This document shows, piece after piece, positions 8,901 through 11,566 of a stretch of 11,566 nucleotides of DNA. A program made the position numbers and the translations under genes. The stretch is from Lachnospiraceae bacterium (GTDB lineage Bacteria > Bacillota > Clostridia > Lachnospirales > Lachnospiraceae). Position 1 is the stretch's first letter. Every line of letters starts with the position of its first letter. The notes under the pieces were generated by a model. That model ran no database searches. It was given only the letters and a program-made list of their open reading frames with translations, and was not told the origin of the DNA. The stretch spans positions 35,292 to 46,857 of the forward strand of contig JAAUZS010000033.1 of the NCBI GenBank assembly GCA_014804495.1, written 5' to 3'.

Positions 8901-8982
8901 CAAAAGCCGCAAAGCCCGTAAACAGTGTAGCAATATTAAGCCAACAGGCACTTTTGCTTCTCTTCAACATTGCTTTTATCAT
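2935..8982 (-). CDS. giant membrane-anchored YD/RHS-like repeat protein (2015 aa)
   Basis: Three hydrophobic segments (about 13-30, 51-69, 101-120) with basic residues at 3-10 and between the second and third (PRRWK...VRSKR) predict N-in topology and an external C-terminal part of about 1,890 residues. Residues about 123-500 hold degenerate repeat-like units (for example 'YDSYGNIKERR'), then a Ser/Asn/Gln-rich linker containing a 41-residue tandem duplication (505-586), then 42 units of about 33 residues from 619 to the end, typically G-Y-A-x5-Y-D-x2-G-x5-Y-x-D-x-D-G-x-P-x-x-R-K-D. Units 8-35 (855-1781) form seven A-B-C-D cycles. The spacing is longer than canonical YD repeats (about 21 residues). 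It lacks the RHS core motif, a C-terminal toxin domain, LPxTG and SLH. ATG 8982 has no ribosome binding site but overlaps the stop of a small ORF (ATGA). It is probably a cell-surface repeat (solenoid) protein of unknown ligand. Confidence 0.85.
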   Translation of the reverse strand: MIKAMLKRSKSACWLNIATLFTGFAAFEVYRSLSFADAEYQGEKLLYYFSKIAPFIIWSVVAWEFACIIGPRRWKGIGVWIQKSWKKVTQFFKACSVRSKRIVLCVSVIITAAVCIGVFNYINECDTKYYEDVMEFYGIPNGIGDAISPEELGGRAGYWRIDDYPRRHCMVLTYVDAYGQMELMRQYSSVYGMMFFQLPARIEYRYKENERKFHSYGQEYYDNAKEHGFREPVKVTYYASNGKVLLELSGDGYEKLKIDTYSSEETPQLLYSTLLRFPDGQTAENGVVSWQIESSYDSNGMPVMRKLDGGVCNLYGINGERYTYDFYNRLESICYLDVNGMPACNKQGILMITFQHDEDGGCEISYYSDENGTERTEGFYGVYCEEIKYDSYGNIKERRQKDKQGRWCCDVNGVYKYIYEYENGRLISEAYYGVDEQPVRNNQLDSQSVGFSLEKEGETEKIGVILDYEESFLTSRSVSEITPFLNNFLAKAVFYSNIDTITKENTVWTELPESQTQKMSSVNESSNLLYDINDKESGQTNDQEKNTVWTELSKAQTQNVSSVNESDNLLYDINDKGNGQTNDQEKTRNYTSIQNIITRDSLVIKYCDDSGANIKNEWGYAAKKISYDERMRVTEEAYMDLDDELCLIEDGYAVIKTSYRSTTDDRIERIEYMGISGKDRAMNKNEGYSYVCFQYSRQGESEVITSAYYDPLENPIYLPKLGYAAVSCSYNKNGFLIQETYRDINGVITYRNDYRVAEILYEYANDGNLSRVWYKDVEEKPTNRLDTGYAVVYQEYESGQLVRRHYEGYRNQMLCAVSDKTTGICDTVYYYTKGREQQEQYFDAEGCPTLRSDIGCAAISYEYDNNGNISVKQYYGMDGELILRKDTGYAVEECEYNDEEQCKIFRYFGVDKQPIINRENHCAGIKEIYDGDKLIEIQYLDLDGSLMNRSDYGYARVCKTYDDAGNLKTEAYFDAEGNHATRKDYGYAMYENFFDEVGMLRECRYYNFSGGQRKLVMRKDTGYAIVRYEYDGSGNSNSQTYFDTEEQPVISTKYHCAGFLSEYDNYGNEIVTWYIDLDGNPLNRDDYGLAQVSREYDPKSGNLLSEFYYDTKGSPTIRKEYGYASYKRSYDERGNLVETRYYDIKGELTLREDTGYAIYHREYNEYGELGAEYFYGEDERPVISTEYHCAGFLYTYDKKGKLTQTSYLGIDGKPAVRSDCGCAYTCNQYDAAGRLIWEAYFGTDGKTVIRKDCGYASYENIYEEGRMAERRYYGLQEELVPNKETGYALEKCYYDEYGYRVLDLFYGVDEKPVISSKYQCAGIKSVYDKMGNNTEIWYLSFDGELMNRGDYGCAKICQEYDGSGNIVKASYFDAKGQPVIRKDYGYASYEDIYDEKTGRWREERYLNTQGDLTLRKDHGYAVMKVEYDSYGREKIYTYYGTDEQPIISCYYYCAGMEYFYDEKGNRTRIQYLSQDGNSLMTRLDFGCAQVVQKYSASGRLTGEDYLDLEGQPAVQQKYGYASYEDIYAKNGKLIESRYYGLDGELVLRKDMGYAVVKYSYNEYGQVNSSYFFGVNEKPVISTNYHCAGITYSYENGNRTEIWYHGLDGQLINRSDYGCAQIRKEYDEFGFITKESYIDTDGQVVIRKDIGYAICKERYDPYHRRVEFIYCDTQGHPMLEQKSGTAMWKLDYDKYGREARYTYFSTDEKPILNNIYSCYGIRYSYDEQGNQTEIQYLDPDGEMMLRSDWGCAQIKKEYNGLGQLVKYSYCNVDGQPVIMPKYGYAAYTIEYEKGIEKEYQYLDIEDNPIVRKDTGYAMLRYTYNELGQCIWESYLDADGQLVSVEGGYAMLKYKYDERGNCTYIWYYGLDGKVFVHEDYGAMLNYKIYDEYDRIKWDKYYIYDYDNLEYQQVVRKDEKYSAIQYIYNEQGQVELKKYLDVDGKLVMHTEDEEYRYAECWWIYNEMGQLERVRYYDADEELVNLSKGYAEIEYIYDASGNNVDWKFYDKFGNEVELK
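3640..6420 (-). repeat. seven tandem four-unit super-repeats, about 397 bp each
   Basis: The region coding residues 855-1781 repeats with a period near 400 bp. Landmarks are the codons for the 'HCAG'-type start of the C unit, at about 6210, 5811, 5411, 5017, 4618, 4216 and 3830. Type A ends 'GELxLRKD', type B ends 'EKPVIST-YH', type C ends 'LMNRSDY', type D ends 'GQPVIRKDY'. The copies have diverged in sequence yet keep their order. Confidence 0.85.
7225..7470 (-). repeat. 123-bp tandem duplication in the giant gene linker
   Basis: Copies 7348-7470 and 7225-7347 are each 123 bp (41 codons). Both start NTVWTEL and end TNDQEK, with the shared core 'SSVNES-NLLYDINDK'. The copies differ at scattered positions, so the duplication is recent relative to the 33-residue units but not brand new. 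The segment is rich in S, N, Q and D and lies between the N-terminal ectodomain and the main repeat array. Confidence 0.9.
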
Positions 8983-9056
8983 GAAAATACAGACTTTGCG
9001 TAATGCCTCGCATATTTCCTTCTAACCCAGTAAAACAGCTTTCCTATTTTCTCCAT
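8979..9056 (-). CDS. 25-residue basic small ORF coupled to the giant gene
   Basis: The ORF begins MEKIGK and continues LFYWVRRKYARHYAKSVFS before TGA. Lys and Arg give seven positive charges against one Glu, with aromatic residues between them. GGGAG (9064-9068) lies seven bases before its ATG. Its TGA shares bases with the ATG of the giant gene (ATGA), the classical arrangement for translational coupling, and the giant gene lacks its own ribosome binding site. The frame is open for another 19 codons upstream (to TAG at 9114-9116) without another ATG, so it could also be the remnant of a longer gene. It may be a real cationic peptide, a leader that sets giant-gene expression, or a cytoplasmic extension lost by frameshift. 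I do not recognise it. Confidence 0.5.
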   Translation of the reverse strand: MEKIGKLFYWVRRKYARHYAKSVFS

Positions 9057-9141
9057 AACATCTCTCCCATCGTATTTTAATTGTAAATCATATGTATATC
9101 TCTCATCCAGCAGCTACACTCTTTTTATTCCTATTCCAAAT

Positions 9142-9170
9142 CTTATAGTTTTCTTAAAATTTTACTACAA
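9142..9170 (-). promoter_or_regulatory. candidate promoter for the small ORF and giant gene
   Basis: On the minus strand, TTGTAG (9165-9170) and TATAAG (9142-9147) are separated by 17 bases. The start would be near 9135, about 80 bases before the small ORF. The -35 is weak, and the surroundings are so AT-rich that other -10-like hexamers occur. Confidence 0.4.
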
Positions 9171-9329
9171 TACCTTAGGACTGGTAATGCAAATTTTGCC
9201 ATTTTTCTTGCAAATATTTTATATAATAAAATTAATACTGTTTTCTGGATTATATCCTGTTTGATGTGCAGATTTATTATATGTCTGCGCCAAGCAGAGC
9301 GCATCAAAAATTGAGTATGCTATTATCGA

Positions 9330-9473
9330 ATGAAATTTCTGATTATATTAAAAGATATTATGGAACAACATTCATTTAATGAGGAGATAGAAGTTGGAAT
9401 AAGCAATAATTTATGGAGTCCAATATTTGGCACTCCATTTACTGTAACACAAAAATTCCAGCTTACAAATTAA
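9330..9473 (+). CDS. possible 47-residue ORF or gene remnant
   Basis: ATG AAA TTT at 9330 opens a 47-codon frame with a protein-like composition (for example 'NLWSPIFGTPFTVTQKF') ending in TAA at 9471-9473, immediately before the stop of the convergent 145-residue gene. No ribosome binding site precedes ATG 9330 or the internal ATG at 9360, and a TGA is six codons upstream. Its 3' end forms an inverted repeat with the end of the convergent gene. It may be the decayed 3' part of a lost gene. Not recognised. Confidence 0.25.
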   Translation: MKFLIILKDIMEQHSFNEEIEVGISNNLWSPIFGTPFTVTQKFQLTN

Positions 9474-9491
9474 TTAGAATTCCTGTGTTAC
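9444..9491 (-). repeat. inverted repeat spanning the stop of the 145-aa gene
   Basis: Arms 9444-9458 and 9477-9491 are 15 nt each with an 18-nt loop containing the TAA stop. Two mismatches on the plus strand become G-U pairs in the minus-strand transcript, giving a continuous 15-bp stem. It lacks a U-tail, so it is more likely a 3'-end stabilising hairpin than a classical terminator. Confidence 0.65.
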
Positions 9492-9911
9492 GCTTCCACT
9501 CGTACTCTCCACATCAGTGTAATTCGCTGCTTTCCTCGCACGATCTCTAAGTTCCATGGCTTTTGCATAAACAAGATTTCTCTGCAGCTCCGGAATCTCG
9601 TAACCACGTCCATTGGCATCATTCAAAAGTTGCATGGAAATATCAATCTGTTTGTAAAAATCATTTATGCTGCATTCCTTATAATTCCAAGGTATATGGC
9701 ACGCAAGCATCTTTGAATCTCCATTAATCAGATATAAATTATAAACCTTATTCATGATTCCTATGTCTTCTGCTATACAAGTTATTTCATCCGGATTCTC
9801 CATATAGAAAGCTATGCTCCATTCCTTTAAAACATTTTCACGCTCCTGTAGTAATTCAGCTATACTATTATTTATTTCTGTTAATTTTGCTTCTGCCTCA
9901 TGCAATGTCAT
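9474..9911 (-). CDS. hypothetical 145-residue protein with N-terminal coiled coil
   Basis: I do not recognise a family. Residues 3-33 are a likely coiled-coil helix (EAEAKLTEINNSIAELLQER). Then comes a compact mixed segment (34-90) with Cys at 45, 71 and 80 and 'HIPWNYKECSINDFYKQIDI', a second helical part (91-130, 'YAKAMELRDRARKAANY'), and a Ser/Thr-rich tail ending VTQEF. There are no membrane segments or signal peptide, so it is probably cytoplasmic. The start is well supported: AGGAGG (9920-9925) lies eight bases before ATG, and a consensus promoter is upstream. It stands alone, with a hairpin across its stop. Confidence 0.75.
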   Translation of the reverse strand: MTLHEAEAKLTEINNSIAELLQERENVLKEWSIAFYMENPDEITCIAEDIGIMNKVYNLYLINGDSKMLACHIPWNYKECSINDFYKQIDISMQLLNDANGRGYEIPELQRNLVYAKAMELRDRARKAANYTDVESTSGSVTQEF

Positions 9912-9968
9912 TTGGTGTACCTCCTCACATTTCTTTTATAGTAATAAATATGTCGTTTTATTGTATAT

Positions 9969-9997
9969 ATATTACATGTTTTTTCTCTGCTTGTCAA
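9969..9997 (-). promoter_or_regulatory. sigma-A promoter for the 145-aa gene
   Basis: On the minus strand, a perfect TTGACA -35 (9992-9997), a 17-base spacer and TAATAT as -10 (9969-9974). The predicted start near 9962 leaves a leader of about 50 nt. Confidence 0.75.
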
Positions 9998-10015
9998 TTA
10001 TTTTGTTTCGCAATT

Positions 10016-10044
10016 TTGTAATTTGTTGTATATGTTAGTATAAT
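10016..10044 (+). promoter_or_regulatory. possible plus-strand promoter
   Basis: TTGTAA (10016-10021), a 17-base spacer and a perfect TATAAT (10039-10044). It points to the 22-codon ORF but would leave a leader of about 150 nt; a second candidate lies closer. Confidence 0.35.
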
Positions 10045-10109
10045 GATTGCTAAATGTAATTATCGTTATATTGTATTATTTTTTCTACATCTATGGTCTA
10101 TAAAAAGAG

Positions 10110-10138
10110 TTGTTCTTCCTGTCCACTCATAATATAAA
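10110..10138 (+). promoter_or_regulatory. candidate promoter for the 22-codon ORF
   Basis: TTGTTC (10110-10115), a 17-base spacer and TATAAA (10133-10138). The predicted start near 10145 gives a leader of about 57 nt before an AAAGGAG site and ATG 10202. Confidence 0.4.
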
Positions 10139-10201
10139 TATCTTATATCAAATCTTTTTACTTATTTTTCTTTTATCACAAGTCACAAAGGAGACACATC
10201 T

Positions 10202-10270
10202 ATGAATCAAAACAATGCAAATCAAAAAAGGCACTGGATATTCTATTCCAATGCCGAAAAGTTGATTTAA
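10202..10270 (+). CDS. possible 22-residue small protein
   Basis: The ORF begins MNQNNANQKR, continues HWIFYSNAEKLI, and ends in TAA. AAAGGAG precedes ATG by eight bases, a strong initiation site for an ORF this short, and two promoter-like pairs lie upstream on the same strand. Against it, codons 8-18 overlap a U-tailed hairpin that terminates the facing minus-strand gene, so the sequence is under other constraint. No signal peptide or known pheromone motif. It could be a real microprotein or the 5' stub of a truncated gene. Confidence 0.35.
   Translation: MNQNNANQKRHWIFYSNAEKLI
10224..10255 (-). terminator. intrinsic terminator of the PBECR4-like gene
   Basis: On the minus strand, GGCATTGG pairs with CCAGTGCC (8 bp including one G-U, 10-nt loop), followed by six T's (A's at 10224-10229). 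It lies about 55 bases past the stop of the 219-residue gene. On the plus strand the G-U becomes an A-C mismatch and no T-run follows, so it works in the minus direction. Confidence 0.8.
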
Positions 10271-10310
10271 TCTACTTCATATCTATACTATATAAATACT
10301 TTTATTATAT

Positions 10311-10970
10311 CTACACAGATTTAACCTTTATGTAAGTGCTATCAATTCTATTTTTTATATCATCTGATAAATCTATCTTCGAGAAAATATCTTTTGTTAT
10401 TTCATAAACAAGCTGATTATATTTTTCTACACCAATTTTCTTTTTCATTATCAAAAAAATTGAACATGGCTCAGAACAAAAATCAGTGATTTTTCGATTC
10501 ATCACAGTAACAGGAACTGGCAGCTTTTGATCTCTTTTATCCAATCCCATAACCGTCTGTGAATTTCCAATTCCCATAGAAAAACGGTTTTTTAATGTTT
10601 CCAAGTCTTTTTTCCCTATCTTATACATTTTTGCCGAATACAAATTAAGCGCTTGTGGAAGCACCTCAATTTTAGAAGATGTAGTCTTCATATTTTCAGT
10701 AGGAACAATATCTTTTATCGTAATATCGCCATTTAAACATTTTGTATAAAATAAATTGGCTCCTTTAGGGTATTTTATCCCCGCCAAATGCTGAAAATGA
10801 CTTGATTCTGCCATAAACTCATAAACTTCGTATGGCAATTTCTTAGATCTTGAATACACAACTAATATATCGCAACCAACATATTGATCATAAACTTGTG
10901 CTGCACACTGTAAATTTCTTTTCAATAAATATTCAGGTAAAATTTTAACTTCTTGTATTCTTATTCCCAT
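10311..10970 (-). CDS. PBECR4-like (barnase-EndoU-colicin-RelE fold) putative nuclease
   Basis: A 219-residue soluble protein with no signal or membrane segment. Its pattern fits my knowledge of the PBECR4 group, RNase-like domains found in phages and toxin modules: an N-terminal alpha/beta part with 'SSHFQHLAGI' (56-65, like the family F-x-H-L-T-G), 'ANLFYTKCLNGDITIKDI' (71-88), 'TTSSKIEVLPQAL' (96-108), then 'VPVTVMNRKITDF' (152-164) and 'PCSIFLIMKKKIGVEKYNQLVYE' (168-190, split here into helix and strand). Family assignment is from remembered pattern, not a search, and catalytic residues cannot be named securely; His61 is a candidate. AGGAAG (10976-10981) lies five bases before ATG, a weak site. 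I see no clear promoter between this gene and the terminator at 11037, so it may rely on readthrough from the upstream RNA promoter. Could act as a toxin; that is inference. Confidence 0.6.
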   Translation of the reverse strand: MGIRIQEVKILPEYLLKRNLQCAAQVYDQYVGCDILVVYSRSKKLPYEVYEFMAESSHFQHLAGIKYPKGANLFYTKCLNGDITIKDIVPTENMKTTSSKIEVLPQALNLYSAKMYKIGKKDLETLKNRFSMGIGNSQTVMGLDKRDQKLPVPVTVMNRKITDFCSEPCSIFLIMKKKIGVEKYNQLVYEITKDIFSKIDLSDDIKNRIDSTYIKVKSV

Positions 10971-11036
10971 TTTTTCTTCCTATACTAAACATTCTCATTG
11001 GAATAATTTACGCTACGGCATAATTTCCTATAATGT

Positions 11037-11062
11037 AAAAAAGGGTTGTCATAGACAACCCT
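11037..11062 (-). terminator. intrinsic terminator of the structured RNA
   Basis: On the minus strand, AGGGTTGTC pairs perfectly with GACAACCCT (9 bp) around a 3-nt TAT loop, followed by a run of six T's. It ends the RNA transcribed from 11282-11310 and precedes the PBECR4-like gene by about 65 bases. Confidence 0.92.
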
Positions 11063-11275
11063 CTCTACATTTCATAATAATGTGCAGTTTTATCGTCGTC
11101 CGCCGACTAGCTCATAACAAGCAAGATTTATTTTGCTACCTTCCCAGGTAGGTTCCAGCCCCTGCGTCTGTATGATTGCAATGATTTTTTTACATTAGCT
11201 ACACAATCTAATGGTGAACGCTCCTTATTCACATAGCAAGGATAAATCAATCCTTGGGCACCTGAACTTTCGTTC
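11037..11275 (-). ncRNA. structured non-coding RNA of about 240 nt, raiA-motif candidate
   Basis: There is no credible ORF in the stretch, yet it has a near-consensus promoter and a strong terminator. Read on the minus strand it contains successive hairpins: GAAC-GAAA-GTTC (GNRA-capped, at the 5' end), CAAGGAT/ATCCTTG, GTGAA/TTCAC, CATTAG/CTAATG, CTACC/GGTAG with loop TGGGAA, AGCAA/TTGCT, and a GTCGGCGGAC element. Possible long-range pairings are ATGTG (near 5') with CACAT (near 3') and GCCC with GGGC. Size, the AGGTGCCC segment after the first hairpin, and the GTCGGCGGACG segment fit my memory of the raiA-motif RNA of Firmicutes, but this is not verified. It is not SRP RNA, RNase P, tmRNA or a T-box. 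It lies directly upstream of the PBECR4-like gene on the same strand. Confidence 0.7.
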
Positions 11276-11281
11276 AACTAT

Positions 11282-11310
11282 ATTATATGCAATATTCTCT
11301 AAAAAGTCAA
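11282..11310 (-). promoter_or_regulatory. strong sigma-A promoter of the structured RNA
   Basis: On the minus strand, TTGACT (11305-11310), a 17-base spacer and a perfect TATAAT (11282-11287). The transcript would start near 11275, immediately before the GAAC-GAAA-GTTC hairpin. This is one of the best promoters in the window. Confidence 0.88.
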
Positions 11311-11333
11311 TGGAAATAAAAGAAAATCTTGCC

Positions 11334-11566
11334 TTACATATTATCAGGTCCATAATATATAGCTAATCCTGTATTAGTAGACTCCCCTCGCTTTCCAAAA
11401 ACTAATCTTTTAAACTCCAATTGACTGCCTGTTGCTTCCAAAACAACATATGCCCATACATTACACTCCTTTGAATATTGATCAAAAAAATCTAAACTAT
11501 TCCATCCCAGCCGACGACCGTATACTTTATAATTTAAATAAAAAATATTATTTGCAGTTTTTCTGA
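11334..11566 (-). CDS. 3' end of an unrecognised gene, cut by the right edge
   Basis: A minus-strand frame is open from the right edge to TAA at 11334-11336, giving 76 C-terminal residues. Features include 'YKVYGRRLGWNSLDFF' (residues 12-27 of the fragment), 'ECNVWAYVVLEATG' (33-46) and 'KRLVFGKRGES' (52-62), ending YYGPDNM. The composition, rich in aromatics and alternating strand-like stretches, looks like a real beta-containing domain. No family is recognised. The stop lies 23 bases before the -35 of the RNA promoter, with no terminator between, so it may read into the RNA region. Confidence 0.65.
   Translation of the reverse strand, partial: RKTANNIFYLNYKVYGRRLGWNSLDFFDQYSKECNVWAYVVLEATGSQLEFKRLVFGKRGESTNTGLAIYYGPDNM

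Larger units (their letters stand above)
9057..9473. other. AT-rich intergenic region upstream of the giant gene
   Basis: Besides the promoter at 9142-9170 and the 47-codon ORF at 9330, it holds a plus-strand promoter-like pair (TTGCCA 9196-9201, TATATA 9220-9225, spacer 18). It also holds a structured patch at about 9260-9304, where GATGTGC can pair with GCGCATC, and TCTGC can pair with either of two flanking GCAGA copies. No RNA family is recognised. Confidence 0.4.

Noticed and set aside
2935..8982. Giant protein as an RHS/polymorphic toxin
   Set aside because: No RHS core motif, no cleavage-autoprotease region and no variable C-terminal nuclease or toxin domain; repeats run to the final residues and no immunity-like gene follows.
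9814..10038. Plus-strand 74-codon frame
   Set aside because: It overlaps the start, ribosome binding site and promoter of the well-supported 145-residue gene on the other strand and has no ribosome binding site of its own.
11037..11275. Structured RNA as SRP RNA, tmRNA, RNase P RNA or T-box
   Set aside because: The conserved segments of these RNAs are absent, and no aminoacyl-tRNA synthetase or amino acid gene follows for a T-box.

Overview
The window looks like chromosome from a low-GC Gram-positive anaerobe of the Clostridia, most likely Lachnospiraceae. The reasons are strong AGGAGG-type ribosome binding sites, sigma-A promoters, AT-rich gaps with U-tailed hairpin terminators, and an adjacent pyrB-pyrI pair whose regulatory subunit keeps its zinc cysteines. 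This placement is inferred from gene content and style; no ribosomal marker is present.

Left part (1-2850), housekeeping: a small PH-domain protein on the minus strand is divergent from a nitroreductase on the plus strand, each with a good promoter in the shared gap. The nitroreductase is followed by a perfect 12-bp hairpin with a U-run that sits directly in front of pyrB, so pyrBI expression may depend on readthrough or attenuation. pyrB and pyrI encode the catalytic and regulatory chains of aspartate transcarbamoylase. They are separated by 148 bp holding a 78-nt palindrome. A strong terminator ends the unit.

Middle (2897-9170): one minus-strand gene encodes a 2015-residue membrane-anchored protein with three N-terminal transmembrane helices. 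Its ectodomain carries 42 YD/RHS-like units of about 33 residues. Twenty-eight of these form seven copies of a four-unit A-B-C-D super-repeat (about 397 bp each). The C and D units often carry cysteines in the same register. The gene has no Shine-Dalgarno site of its own; its ATG overlaps the stop of a 25-codon, strongly basic small ORF that does have one.

Right part (9171-11566), more AT-rich and accessory in character: two possible small ORFs, an orphan 145-residue coiled-coil protein, a 219-residue protein resembling the PBECR4 (barnase-EndoU-colicin-RelE-like) nuclease group, and upstream of it a promoter, a structured RNA of about 240 nt and an intrinsic terminator. The order promoter, RNA, terminator, nuclease-like gene, terminator is the layout of type III (RNA-antitoxin) modules. 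However, the RNA also resembles my memory of the raiA-motif RNA, so it may be an unrelated neighbour. The 3' end of an unrecognised gene runs off the right edge.

The points most worth following are the super-repeat surface protein with its coupled peptide, and the RNA plus nuclease-like pair.
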